A stretch of DNA of 12,533 nt from Thiobacillus sp. (GCF_024708915.1 NZ_JANJXQ010000047.1:1-12533), one strand, 5' to 3'; shown: positions 1 to 8,755, counted from the stretch's first letter. Numbers and translations: made by a program. The notes: generated from the letters alone by a model not told the origin.

Positions 1-1
1 C

Positions 2-979
2 GTGCTGGCCGGCGCGCCCTACGTGAACGCGCAGGGCATGCTGGCCAACGGCGACATGGTGCGCGGCGCGATGATCCGCGGCGTGCTGCCGGAGCTGGAG
101 GGGCAGGTCGCCGATTTCTCCCGCTACATGAAGGCCGGCCGGCTGGCCGACCTCAAGCCGGGCGAATTCGGTATCGTCCTCGGCGGCGAACTGGCGCGCG
201 TGCTCAACGTCTACCCCGGCGACAAGGTGGTGCTGCTGACACCTCAGGGCAACATCACTCCGGCCGGGGTGATGCCGCGCGTCAAGCAGTTCACCGTCAC
301 CGGCATCTTCGAGGCCGGCATGTTCGAATACGATTCCGGCCTCGCGCTCATCCACCTGCAGGACGCGCAGAAGCTGCTGCGGCTGGGCGACGACGTGTCG
401 GGGGTGCGGCTGAAGCTCGCCGAGCTCTTCCGTGCACCCTTCGTGACGCAGGCGCTGGCGCAGACCCTCAGGGGCGACTACTACCTGACCGACTGGACGC
501 AGAGCCACGCCAACTTCTTCCGCGCGGTGGCGATCGAGAAGCGCATGATGTTCCTGATCCTCCTGCTGATCGTCGCCGTCGCGGCGTTCAACATCGTGTC
601 GACCCTGGTGATGGCGGTGACCGACAAGCAGTCCGACATCGCCATCCTGCGTACCCTCGGGGCACGCCCCGCCTCGATCATGAAGATCTTCATCGTGCAG
701 GGCGCCTTCATCGGCGTCTTCGGCACCGCGCTCGGCGTCGCCAGCGGCGTGTTGTTGGCGCTCAATCTCGAAACCGTGGTGCCGATCATCGAACGGATGG
801 CGGGGATGGATCTCTTTCCGGCCGACGTCTACTACATCAACGAACTGCCGTCGAAGCTCGAGTGGGGCGACGTCGGCATCATCGGCGGCATCTCCCTGCT
901 CATCAGCCTGGCCGCGACGCTCTACCCGAGCTGGCGCGCGTCGCGCATCAACCCGGCGGAGGCGCTGCGCTATGAGTGA
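2..979 (+). CDS. lolC: Lipoprotein-releasing ABC transporter permease (LolC/LolE family), 5'-truncated
   Basis: This is the C-terminal 325 residues of an inner-membrane permease that, with LolD, extracts outer-membrane lipoproteins from the inner membrane and passes them to LolA. The family is about 410-417 aa, so roughly 90 residues, including the first transmembrane segment, lie before the window; the GTG at position 2 is an internal codon. Visible residues 1-175 are the periplasmic domain. The FtsX-like membrane domain follows, with hydrophobic segments near residues 182-206, 226-260 and 293-318 and the cytoplasmic coupling sequence ILRTLGARP between the first two. It ends in NPAEALRYE, typical of LolC/E proteins. 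The stop overlaps the lolD start by 8 bp. Because lolD is followed by comEC and not a second permease, this may be a homodimer-forming LolF-type protein; LolC versus LolE versus LolF cannot be decided from the fragment. Confidence 0.93.
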   Translation: MLAGAPYVNAQGMLANGDMVRGAMIRGVLPELEGQVADFSRYMKAGRLADLKPGEFGIVLGGELARVLNVYPGDKVVLLTPQGNITPAGVMPRVKQFTVTGIFEAGMFEYDSGLALIHLQDAQKLLRLGDDVSGVRLKLAELFRAPFVTQALAQTLRGDYYLTDWTQSHANFFRAVAIEKRMMFLILLLIVAVAAFNIVSTLVMAVTDKQSDIAILRTLGARPASIMKIFIVQGAFIGVFGTALGVASGVLLALNLETVVPIIERMAGMDLFPADVYYINELPSKLEWGDVGIIGGISLLISLAATLYPSWRASRINPAEALRYE

Positions 980-1652
980 GGTCGTGCTGCGCTGCCGTGG
1001 CCTGGGTAAAACCTTCCGCCAGGGAAAAAATGACGTTCCGGTGCTGGTGGACGTCGATCTCGAAGTCCGCGCCGGCGAGTCGCTTGCCGTCGTCGGCGCC
1101 TCGGGGTCGGGCAAAAGCACCTTGCTGCACCTGCTGGGCGGCCTCGATGCGCCGACCTGCGGCCAGGTCGAACTGCTGGGGCGCGATCCTTTCGCCATTT
1201 CCGAAGCGGCGCGCTGCGAACTGCGCAACACCGCGCTGGGTTTCGTCTATCAGTTCCATCATTTGCTGCCGGAGTTTTCGGCACTGGAAAATGCGGCCAT
1301 GCCGCTCATCGTCCGTCGTCTGGAGCACGCCCAGGCGCTGGCGCGTGCGGCCGAGGTGCTGGGCGAAGTCGGGCTGGGCCATCGGCTTTCCCACCGCCCC
1401 GGCGAGCTTTCCGGCGGCGAACGGCAGCGCGTCGCCATTGCGCGCGCGCTGGTTACGCGGCCCGCGTGCATCCTCGCCGACGAGCCGACCGGCAATCTCG
1501 ACCGTCATACCGCCCATGCCGTGTTCGACCTGATGCGCGAGCTCAACCGCAAAGAGGGTGCCAGCCTGATCGTCGTCACCCACGACAGCGAGCTTGCCGC
1601 ATGCATGGACCGGCAGTTGAGGCTGGTGGACGGGGCGCTGCAACCGGTCTGA
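972..1652 (+). CDS. lolD: Lipoprotein-releasing ABC transporter ATPase LolD
   Basis: This 226-aa cytoplasmic ATPase powers the Lol complex. Motifs visible in order are Walker [10 protein letters not shown] (42-50), the Q-loop at [15 protein letters not shown] (93-107, characteristic of LolD), the ABC signature LSGGERQR (146-153), Walker B ILADEP with catalytic E171 (167-172), the D-loop NLD (175-177), and the switch histidine in VVTHD near residue 205. Length matches the family (about 220-235 aa). The ATG at 972 overlaps the permease stop (ATGAGTGA) and has a GGAGG ribosome binding site at 958-962, nine bases upstream. This supports the start and translational coupling with the permease. No damaged motif is seen. 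Confidence 0.97.
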   Translation: MSEVVLRCRGLGKTFRQGKNDVPVLVDVDLEVRAGESLAVVGASGSGKSTLLHLLGGLDAPTCGQVELLGRDPFAISEAARCELRNTALGFVYQFHHLLPEFSALENAAMPLIVRRLEHAQALARAAEVLGEVGLGHRLSHRPGELSGGERQRVAIARALVTRPACILADEPTGNLDRHTAHAVFDLMRELNRKEGASLIVVTHDSELAACMDRQLRLVDGALQPV

Positions 1653-1664
1653 GCGTTCGGCGCG

Positions 1665-4010
1665 ATGCGAGCCTATCTCATCGCGTTCTGTCTCGGCGTA
1701 TGGCTGCTGCAACAGCAGGCGGCGCTGCCTGCCGCGCGCGGCTTGTGGCTGCTGCCGCTGGCGTCGGTCGTTCTGTTGGTTCCGCGTTTCCCCCGGGTTT
1801 TGCCCGAAACGCTGCGCCGGTTGGCGGTGGCGCTGCTGTGCGCCGCGCTCGGTTTTGGCTGGGCGGCCTGGCGGGCCGAACTGCAGCTGGCCGATCGCCT
1901 GCCCGATCACTGGCAGGGCGTGGACATCGCCGTGGTCGGCGTGGTGAGCGATTTGCCGCTGGCCGGCCCGCGCGGCGAGCGCTTCGTGCTGGACATCGAG
2001 CAGGTCGTCACGCCGGATGCGCCGAACCTGCGACGTATCCAGCTCGCGCGCTACTGGCCGCGCGATGCGACGCGCAATCCGAGCGTGCAGGCGGGCGAGC
2101 GCTGGCAGTTCACGGTGCGGCTGAAACGGCCTTACGGCACGCACAACCCGCACGGATTCGATCTCGAAGCCTGGATGCTTGAACGCGGCATCGCCGCTTC
2201 CGGGTACGTGCGCGAGCAGCCCCCGCCGCAGCGCCTCGATGCGCGCGCAGCCACGCCTGCAGCCTGGATCGCCGCCACGCGCGCCGCGATCCGCGAGGAG
2301 ATCAATTCGACGCTGGGCGATGCGCCCTATGCCGGCGTCATCGCGGCGCTGGTGATCGGCGATCAGCGCGGCATTCCGCACGAACAATGGCGTGCGTTCA
2401 CCCGCACCGGGGTCAATCACCTGCTGTCGATTTCCGGCCTGCACGTCACCATGATCGCCGCGCTCGCCGGCTGGGCGCTGGCGTTCGGCTGGCGGCGTTG
2501 GCCGCGTGCGGCGGAGCGGCTGCCGGCGCGGCAGGCGGGGCTGCTGGCCGCGGTCATGGCGGCGTGTGCCTATGCCGTGCTGGCCGGTTTTCAGGTGCCG
2601 GCGCAGCGCACCCTGTTCATGCTCGGCGTGCTGGCGCTGGCATTCTGGGGGCGCCGCGAGCCGCGTCCCTTTTCGGCACTGACGTGGGCTTTGTTCGCTG
2701 TGTTGCTGATCGATCCGTGGGCGGTGCTGTCGGCCGGGTTCTGGCTGTCGTTCGGCGCCATGGCGGTGATCCTGTGGGTGACGTTCGGACGCCTGGCGTT
2801 GCCCGGCAGGCTGCGCGGCTGGGCGACGGTGCAGGCGGCGGTGACGCTGGCGCTGGCGCCCGCCTTGTTCCTGCTGTTCCAGCAGGTGTCGCTGGTTTCG
2901 CCGCTCGCCAACGCCGTCGCCATCCCGCTCGTCAGCTGGCTGGTCACGCCGCTGGCGCTGCTTGGCGTGATCGTGCCGCCGCTATGGCACGCGGCGGCAT
3001 GGCTGATGGCCGGATTGGGAAAAGGGCTGGTCTGGGCCAGCACCCTGCCGTGGGCGGTGGCGGCCCAGCCTGCGCCGGAGGGGTGGGCGGTGCTGCTGGC
3101 CGTCGCCGGAACCGTTTGGCTGCTGCTGCCGCGCGGGTTTCCGCTGCGGGTTCTGGGCGGCCTGCTGTGGCTGCCGCTGGTGTTTCCCGTGCGCGCCAGT
3201 GTGGCGCCCGACACCTTCCAGGCCGAAATCATCGATGTCGGGCAAGGCACCGCCATCCTGATCCGTACCGCGCAGCATGCGCTGCTCTACGACACCGGCG
3301 CCGCATTTGCCGACAGCGACGCGGGCGAACGCATCGTCGTCCCCTATCTGCGGGCAGCCGGCGTCGCCGAATTGTCCGGCGTGATCGTTTCGCACGACGA
3401 CAGCGATCACAGCGGCGGCCTGCGGTCGCTGCTGCGCGACGTCCCCACTGGCTGGCTGCTGCATGGCCTGCCCGCCGCCAGCCCGCTTTTGACGAATGCG
3501 CCGGCGCCGCGCCGCTGCGTTCGCGGCCAGCGCTGGCAATGGGAGGGCGTGCGCTTCGAGATACTGAATCCGCCCGTCGCAGCCTATGCCGAATCCATCC
3601 GCCGCGACAACGATTTCAGCTGCGTGCTGAAAATCAGCCGGGGCGGGCACAGCCTGCTGATTACCGGCGATGCCGAGCGGCGCGGCGAACTCGAATTGCT
3701 GGAATCGGGTGCGGATGTCGCGGCCACGGTGCTGGTGGCCGGTCATCACGGCAGCCGCACTTCGTCGCTGGCGGAATTCGTCGACCAGGTGCGGCCGCGT
3801 TATGGCGTGTTCACGATGGGCTACCGCAACCGCTTCGGTCATCCGCATCCGCAGGTGACGGCGCGATTCCGCGAGCAGGGTGCGCGGATTCTGCGCAGCG
3901 ACACGGGCGGCCTCATCCGGCTGACGTTTGGCGAAGCCGGGGTGGTGGCCTCAGAATATCGTCCGTCCCACCGCCGTTACTGGCATGACACGCCGCCGCC
4001 CCATGAATGA
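1665..4010 (+). CDS. comEC: DNA internalization/competence protein ComEC/Rec2
   Basis: This 781-aa polytopic inner-membrane protein is the channel family that carries single-stranded DNA into the cytoplasm during transformation. Residues 1-75 hold N-terminal hydrophobic segments, and about 85-190 form the soluble DUF4131-like part. The Competence domain follows, with GDQRGIP (from about 232) and LLSISGLHVT (253-262), then several membrane helices to about residue 515. The C-terminal metallo-beta-lactamase-like domain starts at EIIDVGQGTA and carries HDDSDHSGG (577-585), LLITGDAE with D669, and GHHGSRTS (693-700). The metal-ligand pattern looks complete, which suggests an intact nuclease-type domain. 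It begins 12 bp after lolD with no strong ribosome binding site, so it probably depends on upstream translation. A lolC-lolD-comEC order is known in betaproteobacteria. Actual competence cannot be judged, since other com and pil genes are outside the window. Confidence 0.95.
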   Translation: MRAYLIAFCLGVWLLQQQAALPAARGLWLLPLASVVLLVPRFPRVLPETLRRLAVALLCAALGFGWAAWRAELQLADRLPDHWQGVDIAVVGVVSDLPLAGPRGERFVLDIEQVVTPDAPNLRRIQLARYWPRDATRNPSVQAGERWQFTVRLKRPYGTHNPHGFDLEAWMLERGIAASGYVREQPPPQRLDARAATPAAWIAATRAAIREEINSTLGDAPYAGVIAALVIGDQRGIPHEQWRAFTRTGVNHLLSISGLHVTMIAALAGWALAFGWRRWPRAAERLPARQAGLLAAVMAACAYAVLAGFQVPAQRTLFMLGVLALAFWGRREPRPFSALTWALFAVLLIDPWAVLSAGFWLSFGAMAVILWVTFGRLALPGRLRGWATVQAAVTLALAPALFLLFQQVSLVSPLANAVAIPLVSWLVTPLALLGVIVPPLWHAAAWLMAGLGKGLVWASTLPWAVAAQPAPEGWAVLLAVAGTVWLLLPRGFPLRVLGGLLWLPLVFPVRASVAPDTFQAEIIDVGQGTAILIRTAQHALLYDTGAAFADSDAGERIVVPYLRAAGVAELSGVIVSHDDSDHSGGLRSLLRDVPTGWLLHGLPAASPLLTNAPAPRRCVRGQRWQWEGVRFEILNPPVAAYAESIRRDNDFSCVLKISRGGHSLLITGDAERRGELELLESGADVAATVLVAGHHGSRTSSLAEFVDQVRPRYGVFTMGYRNRFGHPHPQVTARFREQGARILRSDTGGLIRLTFGEAGVVASEYRPSHRRYWHDTPPPHE

Positions 4011-6144
4011 AGTCGTCCGCCCCCGCTGTTTTGACGCCACCGATCTGGAATCGGCGCGGCAGGCGCTGGCGCGCGTGCTGCCGGTGGCGGAAAACGATCT
4101 GCCCTGGCGTGCGCTGGCTTATGCGCACGACCGGCTGGGCGGCAGCGTGGAGTTTGCCCACAGCGTAGGCACCGCGCTGATCGTCGCCGAGCTGCGCGTG
4201 GGCGCGGATGCCGTCGCCGCGGCGCTGCTGCACGCCTGTCTGGGCGACGCCCCCGATTTCGACGCCGCGTTCGGCACCGCTGCGCGGCTGGCGCGCGGCG
4301 TGGCGGCGATGGCGCGTATCGAGACGCTGGCCAGCAGCGTCACCGACAAGCGCGTCGATCCGCATGCCCATCTGGAAGCGTTGCGGCAGATGGTGTTGGC
4401 GATGGTGGCGGATATCCGGGTCGTACTGATCAAGCTGGCCGAACGGACGCATGCGTTGCGTTGCGCCGCCAGCAAGGATGCGGTTATGCGGGAAATGCTG
4501 GGACAGCAGGCGCGCGAGCTGTTCGCGCCGCTGGCGAACCGGCTCGGCGTATGGCAGATCAAGTGGGAAATGGAAGACTGGGCGTTCCGTTATCTGGAGC
4601 CCGATACCTACAAAAGCATCGCCGTTCAGCTCGACGAAAAGCGCGCCGACCGCGAGGCCTATATCAAGAGCATCATCGAACGCCTGCAGGCCGAGCTTGC
4701 ACTGCACGGCATCGAGGCCGAAATCAGCGGGCGCCCCAAGCACATCGCCAGCATCGTCAACAAGATGCGGCGCAAGCGGCTGAGCTTCGAGCAGCTCTAT
4801 GACATCCGCGCGGTGCGCGTGCTGGTGAAACACGAGATCGACTGCTACACCGTGCTGGGCCTGGTGCACAACCTGTGGCAGCCGATTCCTGGCGAGTTCG
4901 ACGACTATATATCGCAGCCGAAGAGCAACGACTACCGATCGCTGCATACTGCGGTGATCGGCCCCGAGGATCGCGCACTCGAAGTGCAGATACGCACTTT
5001 CGACATGCACCGCAATGCCGAGCTGGGTGTTGCCGCGCACTGGCGCTACAAGGAAGGCGGCAGGCAGGATGCGCAGTACGAGGAAAAGATCGCCTGGCTG
5101 CGGCGCATCCTGGAATGGAAGGACGACGTTGCCGACAGCAGCGAATTCACCGAACAGTTCAAGACCGAACTGTTCCATGACCAGGTCTACGTGCTGACCC
5201 CGCAGGGGCGAGTGGTGGCGCTCGATCGCGGCGCCACGCCGGTGGACTTCGCTTACGCGCTGCATACCGATCTGGGGCACCGCTGCCGCGGCGCCAAGAT
5301 CAACGGTGCGATGGTGCCGTTGAGTACCGCGCTGGAGAATGGCCAGCGGGTCGAGATCATCGCCGCCAAGGAGGGCGAACCGAGCCGCGACTGGCTGAAT
5401 CCTGCGCTCGGCTATCTGGCCACCCATCGCGCGCGCTCCAAGGTACGTGCGTGGTTCCGCCAGCGCGACGTCGGCGAGCAGGTCAGCCTCGGCCGCACCC
5501 TGCTGGAAAAGGAACTCAAGCGCATGGGCGTGGTGGATGCGAACCAGGAAAAACTCGCCCAGCGCCTCAAGTTCGGCAAGGTCGAAGAATTCCTTGCCGC
5601 GCTCGGACGCGGCGACGTCGGCCAGCGCGATCTGGTCAACGCCCTGCCGGAATCCGGCAAAGTCATGGCTGCGCTGGCACCCACCAGCAAACCCCGGGTT
5701 CGCGCCAAATCAGGCAATCCGGTTACCATTCCAGGGCTGGGCGACGTGCCGTTGACGCTGGCGCGCTGCTGCAAACCGCAGCCGCCCGACGCCATCGTCG
5801 CCTACACCACGGTCGGGCGCGGCGTCACGGTGCACCGCGCCGACTGCGCCTCGCTCAAGCGCGCCAATCCCGCGCGTGCGATGCCGGCGCAATGGCTGCT
5901 CGATGCCGGCGCTGCGTTCGAAGTGGACATCCGTCTCAAGGCCTTCGACCGGCAGGGCCTGCTGCGCGATATTTCCGACGTCATCGCCAAGGACCGGCTC
6001 GACGTGCTGCGCGTCAATACCGAGAGCCACGGCGAATTTGCACACATGCAGCTCACCGTGCGAGTCAAGGAGCTGCAACAGCTGTCGCGCCTGCTGGCGC
6101 GCCTGCAGCACGTGCAGAACGTCATCGAGGTGGGACGCAGCTGA
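4003..6144 (+). CDS. relA: (p)ppGpp synthetase, RelA type with degenerate hydrolase domain
   Basis: This 713-aa long RelA/SpoT homologue makes the stringent-response alarmone from ATP and GTP/GDP. The N-terminal HD-hydrolase domain retains H53 but the diagnostic His-Asp pair reads H77-A78 (LLHACLGD), so hydrolysis is probably lost, as in RelA. The synthetase domain (about 200-340) has EFDD at 298-301, the acidic variant typical of RelA (SpoT-like bifunctional enzymes have RxKD), then DYRSLHT (310-316), LEVQIRT and ELGVAAHWRYKEG. A TGS domain lies near 393-452, a Cys-containing module has C589-C590 and H611/C615, and an ACT domain fills the last 70 residues. I chose ATG 4003 because it overlaps the comEC stop (ATGAATGA) and gives the family's usual length; ATG 3985 is an in-frame alternative. 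Many databases would label this a bifunctional enzyme; the residues argue against that. Confidence 0.95.
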   Translation: MNEVVRPRCFDATDLESARQALARVLPVAENDLPWRALAYAHDRLGGSVEFAHSVGTALIVAELRVGADAVAAALLHACLGDAPDFDAAFGTAARLARGVAAMARIETLASSVTDKRVDPHAHLEALRQMVLAMVADIRVVLIKLAERTHALRCAASKDAVMREMLGQQARELFAPLANRLGVWQIKWEMEDWAFRYLEPDTYKSIAVQLDEKRADREAYIKSIIERLQAELALHGIEAEISGRPKHIASIVNKMRRKRLSFEQLYDIRAVRVLVKHEIDCYTVLGLVHNLWQPIPGEFDDYISQPKSNDYRSLHTAVIGPEDRALEVQIRTFDMHRNAELGVAAHWRYKEGGRQDAQYEEKIAWLRRILEWKDDVADSSEFTEQFKTELFHDQVYVLTPQGRVVALDRGATPVDFAYALHTDLGHRCRGAKINGAMVPLSTALENGQRVEIIAAKEGEPSRDWLNPALGYLATHRARSKVRAWFRQRDVGEQVSLGRTLLEKELKRMGVVDANQEKLAQRLKFGKVEEFLAALGRGDVGQRDLVNALPESGKVMAALAPTSKPRVRAKSGNPVTIPGLGDVPLTLARCCKPQPPDAIVAYTTVGRGVTVHRADCASLKRANPARAMPAQWLLDAGAAFEVDIRLKAFDRQGLLRDISDVIAKDRLDVLRVNTESHGEFAHMQLTVRVKELQQLSRLLARLQHVQNVIEVGRS

Positions 6145-6163
6145 GTCTTCGTTGATGCTTTCC

Positions 6164-6182
6164 ATGCTTTGCAGCATTTTTT
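6164..6182 (+). terminator. Weak possible terminator after relA
   Basis: A 5-bp stem, ATGCT (6164-6168) pairing with AGCAT (6173-6177) around a TTGC loop, is followed directly by six T residues (6177-6182). It lies 20 bp after the relA stop and 22 bp before the peroxidase start. The stem is short and not GC-rich, so termination would be partial at best; the peroxidase pair may still be read from upstream. Confidence 0.3.
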
Positions 6183-6203
6183 CCATTTATCGTTTTGCCT
6201 GCC

Positions 6204-7082
6204 ATGCAGCCACAATCCGCCATTCTTGATGCCATCCCGGACCACGCGCGCCATCTGTTCTTCGGCCTCGATCCGTCGGCCGACCCCCGTGCCGCGTTGC
6301 AGGCGCTGGCAGCGGCCTGCGACGGAAAATCGGCCGTCCTGGGAATCGGGGTGAAGGTTGCCGGAATGCTGGGCGTCGATCTGGCGGGCCTGCGCGGGTT
6401 TCCGGTGCTGCCGGACGCCCGCCCGCCGATTCCGGCAACCCAGCACGCATTGTGGCTGTGGCTGCGCGGTAACGAACCCGGCGACCTGCTGTTGCACGGG
6501 CATGCGCTGCAGGCGATGGCCGCGCCTGCATTTACCCTGGTACAGGCGATCGATAGTTTCCGCCATCGGGACAGCCGCGACCTGACCGGCTATGAAGACG
6601 GCACCGAAAACCCCAAGGACGAGGCTGCTGTCGAGGCGGCGATCGCGCAGGGGCAGGGCCGCGGGATCGACGGCTCCAGCTTTGCCGCCGTACAGCAGTG
6701 GCTGCATGATTTTCCGGTGTTCGACGCGCTGCCGCGTGCGCAACAGAACAACTGTTTCGGCCGCGACCGCGACAGCAATGAAGAACTCGGCGACGCGCCC
6801 GAATCGGCCCACGTCAAACGTACCGCACAGGAGGACTTCAATCCCGAAGCCTTCGTGGTGCGCCGCTCCATGCCCTGGGTGGCGGGCGCCGATGCCGGGC
6901 TGCTGTTCCTCGCTTTCGGCAAGTCGTTCGACGCGTTCGAAGCCCAGCTGCGCCGCATGACCGGGCACGACGACGGCATCAGCGATGCGCTGTTCCACTT
7001 CACCCGTCCGCTCACCGGCGGCTACTACTGGTGCCCGCCCATGGCCGGCAATGGAGTCGATCTTTCCGCTTTGGGCGTATGA
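6204..7082 (+). CDS. Dyp-type heme peroxidase, class B (YfeX-like)
   Basis: This 292-aa protein belongs to the dye-decolorizing peroxidases, which use H2O2 to oxidise phenolic, dye or porphyrin substrates at a heme centre. Diagnostic residues are present: GYEDGTENP (129-137) with distal Asp D132, the proximal heme ligand H203 in SAHVKR, and the distal Arg at R220/R221 in VVRRSMPW. The 17-residue His-to-Arg spacing agrees with E. coli YfeX. Downstream are the family blocks GLLFLAFGKS and FTRPLTGGYYWCPP. The length (about 300 aa) and absence of a signal peptide fit the cytoplasmic class B group. I chose ATG 6204; an in-frame TTG at 6195 adds three residues, and neither has a clear ribosome binding site. 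It overlaps the next membrane-protein gene by ATGA. No encapsulin shell gene is nearby. The physiological substrate is unknown. Confidence 0.93.
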   Translation: MQPQSAILDAIPDHARHLFFGLDPSADPRAALQALAAACDGKSAVLGIGVKVAGMLGVDLAGLRGFPVLPDARPPIPATQHALWLWLRGNEPGDLLLHGHALQAMAAPAFTLVQAIDSFRHRDSRDLTGYEDGTENPKDEAAVEAAIAQGQGRGIDGSSFAAVQQWLHDFPVFDALPRAQQNNCFGRDRDSNEELGDAPESAHVKRTAQEDFNPEAFVVRRSMPWVAGADAGLLFLAFGKSFDAFEAQLRRMTGHDDGISDALFHFTRPLTGGYYWCPPMAGNGVDLSALGV

Positions 7083-7513
7083 GCGAGCCGTCCAGGCCGG
7101 AGACGCCGCCCGCAAACGACGCGCCCGAAGGCGCGCTCACGCTGCGCACACCGTGGTGGCGCAACTGGAAAGTGATGTTGCCGCTGTGGCTGGGGATGGC
7201 CGTGCTGGTGGGGCTGGGCCTGTATTTCGACGTCGATCGCGGTGTGATCGCGGGCAGCGTGGTGGCAATCGGACTGATCTCCAATGCCTTTGCCTGGCTG
7301 CTGGGGATGATTGCCCTGGTGCCGGTCATTGGCCCGGTCATCGTCAAGGTGCTGTCGATCGGCTTCATCTGGCTGCTCAACGCAGTGGGCTATCTGGTGT
7401 CCTATATCGCCATTCGCCGTGGCTACTCCAGGGATGTGCTGACCTATCGCGGACTGACCGTGGCGGTCATCATCGGCATCGTGATCGGCTTCGTGCTGGG
7501 CAAGCTGATTTAG
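7079..7513 (+). CDS. Small four-helix membrane protein of unknown function
   Basis: This 144-aa protein is not one I recognise. Residues 1-25 are a hydrophilic Pro/Glu-rich cytoplasmic-type head. Hydrophobic segments then cover roughly 31-50, 57-80, 83-112 and 124-143, consistent with four membrane helices and almost no soluble domain. No metal-binding, heme-binding or enzymatic motif stands out. Its ATG (7079-7081) overlaps the peroxidase stop TGA (7080-7082), the usual sign of translational coupling, so it is probably co-expressed with the peroxidase. A longer in-frame start at 7031 would run inside the peroxidase gene and is less likely. The gene ends 6 bp from the convergent mnmH stop. 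Confidence 0.8.
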   Translation: MSEPSRPETPPANDAPEGALTLRTPWWRNWKVMLPLWLGMAVLVGLGLYFDVDRGVIAGSVVAIGLISNAFAWLLGMIALVPVIGPVIVKVLSIGFIWLLNAVGYLVSYIAIRRGYSRDVLTYRGLTVAVIIGIVIGFVLGKLI

Positions 7514-7519
7514 AGCCTG

Positions 7520-8626
7520 TCAACACTCGTTTCCCGGTACGGCAGCCAGAATCTCCCGTGCCAGCAGCTGCAGGCCAGCGCGGGATAGATCGGTGGTGCT
7601 GAAAGTCTGATCGGCCGGCGTCGGCGCGTAATTGCTCGACAGCGATTTACCATAGGCCGGGTCGTAATGCTGTTCCAGCAAGGCGGCCACCAGATCGTCC
7701 CATGCCTGCAGGCTGGCCAGCGCCTGCCACGCCGCGACGGTTTCGTGGCCGCGCAGCGAAACAAGATGGGCAAGCCGGCTGTTGATGATTGCGGGATCGT
7801 GCAGGAAATGCGCATAGTCCTCGGTCAGAAGCCGGACCCGCGCCGCCAGCGGAACTTCCAGCCGTATGCAGGGGCTGGCGCGCATCGCCGCGATGAGCGC
7901 ATCGGGCACCTGCAATGCACCGATTCTTTTGCTTTCCGATTCCACGAATACCGGGCGCTGCGGGTTGAACCGGGCGAGGGCGAACCAGATGGCGCTCTCG
8001 AAGCTTTTCTGCGTCGGCTGGGGCTGCTCGGGCAGCGCGCCCAGCAACGAGCCCCGATGGGCGGCGAGTGCTTCGAGATCGAGCACTTGGGCGCCTTCGC
8101 CGGCCAGTGCCTGCAGCAGACGGCTCTTGCCGCTGCCGGTGGGACCGCATACCACGCGATAGCTCAAGCGTGCCGGCAGACGCTCGAGTTCCGCCACCAC
8201 GTGCCGCCGATAGGCTTTATAGCCACCGTCGAGCTGCATCGCGGCGAAGCCGATTTTCTGCAGGATGTGCGTCATCGCACCGCTGCGGCTGCCGCCGCGC
8301 CAGCAATACACCAGCGGGCGATACGATTTGGGCTTGTCGGCAAACCGGGTTTCGAGATGGCGGGCGATATTGCGCGACACCAGCGCCGCGCCGACTTTTT
8401 TTGCCTCGAACGACGACACCTGTTTGTACAGGGTGCCGACGCGCTCGCGCTCGGCGTCGTCCAGCACCGGCAGGTTGATGGCACCGGGGATGTGATCCTC
8501 GGCAAATTCACCCGGGGAACGGGCGTCGATGATCTCATCGAAGGCAGGGAGGTCTGCTACGGTGGCGGGCAAACTGGGCTCAACTTTCGGGGATGGAAAC
8601 AAGGGACACGGTCGAAAGCATGCCAT
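7520..8626 (-). CDS. mnmH: tRNA 2-selenouridine synthase (SelU/MnmH/YbbB)
   Basis: This 368-aa enzyme replaces sulfur with selenium in the 2-thiouridine at the wobble position of certain tRNAs, via a geranylated intermediate, using selenophosphate. Residues about 25-145 are a rhodanese domain with IIDARSPGEF (31-41) and the catalytic cysteine C108 in VYCWRGGSRSG. A P-loop GPTGSGKS (161-168) starts the C-terminal ATPase-like domain, followed by DLEALAAHRGSLLG, a conserved family block. Length matches E. coli YbbB (364 aa). I chose the ATG at 8626; the open frame extends to 8773, but those 49 extra residues are Arg-rich and lie before the homologous region. No good ribosome binding site is visible at 8626. 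A 6-bp GGCGGA/TCCGCC hairpin (8674-8692) lies in the leader. A selenophosphate synthetase (selD) should exist elsewhere in the genome. Confidence 0.93.
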   Translation of the reverse strand: MACFRPCPLFPSPKVEPSLPATVADLPAFDEIIDARSPGEFAEDHIPGAINLPVLDDAERERVGTLYKQVSSFEAKKVGAALVSRNIARHLETRFADKPKSYRPLVYCWRGGSRSGAMTHILQKIGFAAMQLDGGYKAYRRHVVAELERLPARLSYRVVCGPTGSGKSRLLQALAGEGAQVLDLEALAAHRGSLLGALPEQPQPTQKSFESAIWFALARFNPQRPVFVESESKRIGALQVPDALIAAMRASPCIRLEVPLAARVRLLTEDYAHFLHDPAIINSRLAHLVSLRGHETVAAWQALASLQAWDDLVAALLEQHYDPAYGKSLSSNYAPTPADQTFSTTDLSRAGLQLLAREILAAVPGNEC

Positions 8627-8755
8627 TGTCACACGGCGGCGGAGGCGGCTGCAAAATCGTGCCCGCCGGGTCTGGCGGAGCGTTGTTCCGCCGATGGTCG
8701 GCCTGCTATTGCGTTGTGTCGGACAACGGAGGGAAGGGGCTATGGCCAAAGCGAT

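Noticed and set aside
948..2444. Long minus-strand open frame (498 codons) opposite lolD and comEC
   Set aside because: It is Arg/Gln/Ala-rich nonsense antisense to two clear genes with intact motifs; high GC content creates such shadow frames.
3928..4002. Longer RelA start at TTG 3928
   Set aside because: It would overlap comEC by over 80 bp; ATG 4003 at the comEC stop gives a normal RelA length.
3913..5427. Minus-strand open frame (504 codons) opposite relA
   Set aside because: It is antisense to the unmistakable RelA coding sequence, with no recognisable domain of its own.
7040..7082. Encapsulin-targeting peptide at the C terminus of the Dyp peroxidase
   Set aside because: The tail (NGVDLSALGV) only vaguely resembles the usual targeting sequence, and no encapsulin gene is in the window.
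5802..7115. Minus-strand open frame (437 codons) opposite relA and the peroxidase
   Set aside because: It spans two well-supported plus-strand genes and has no family signature.
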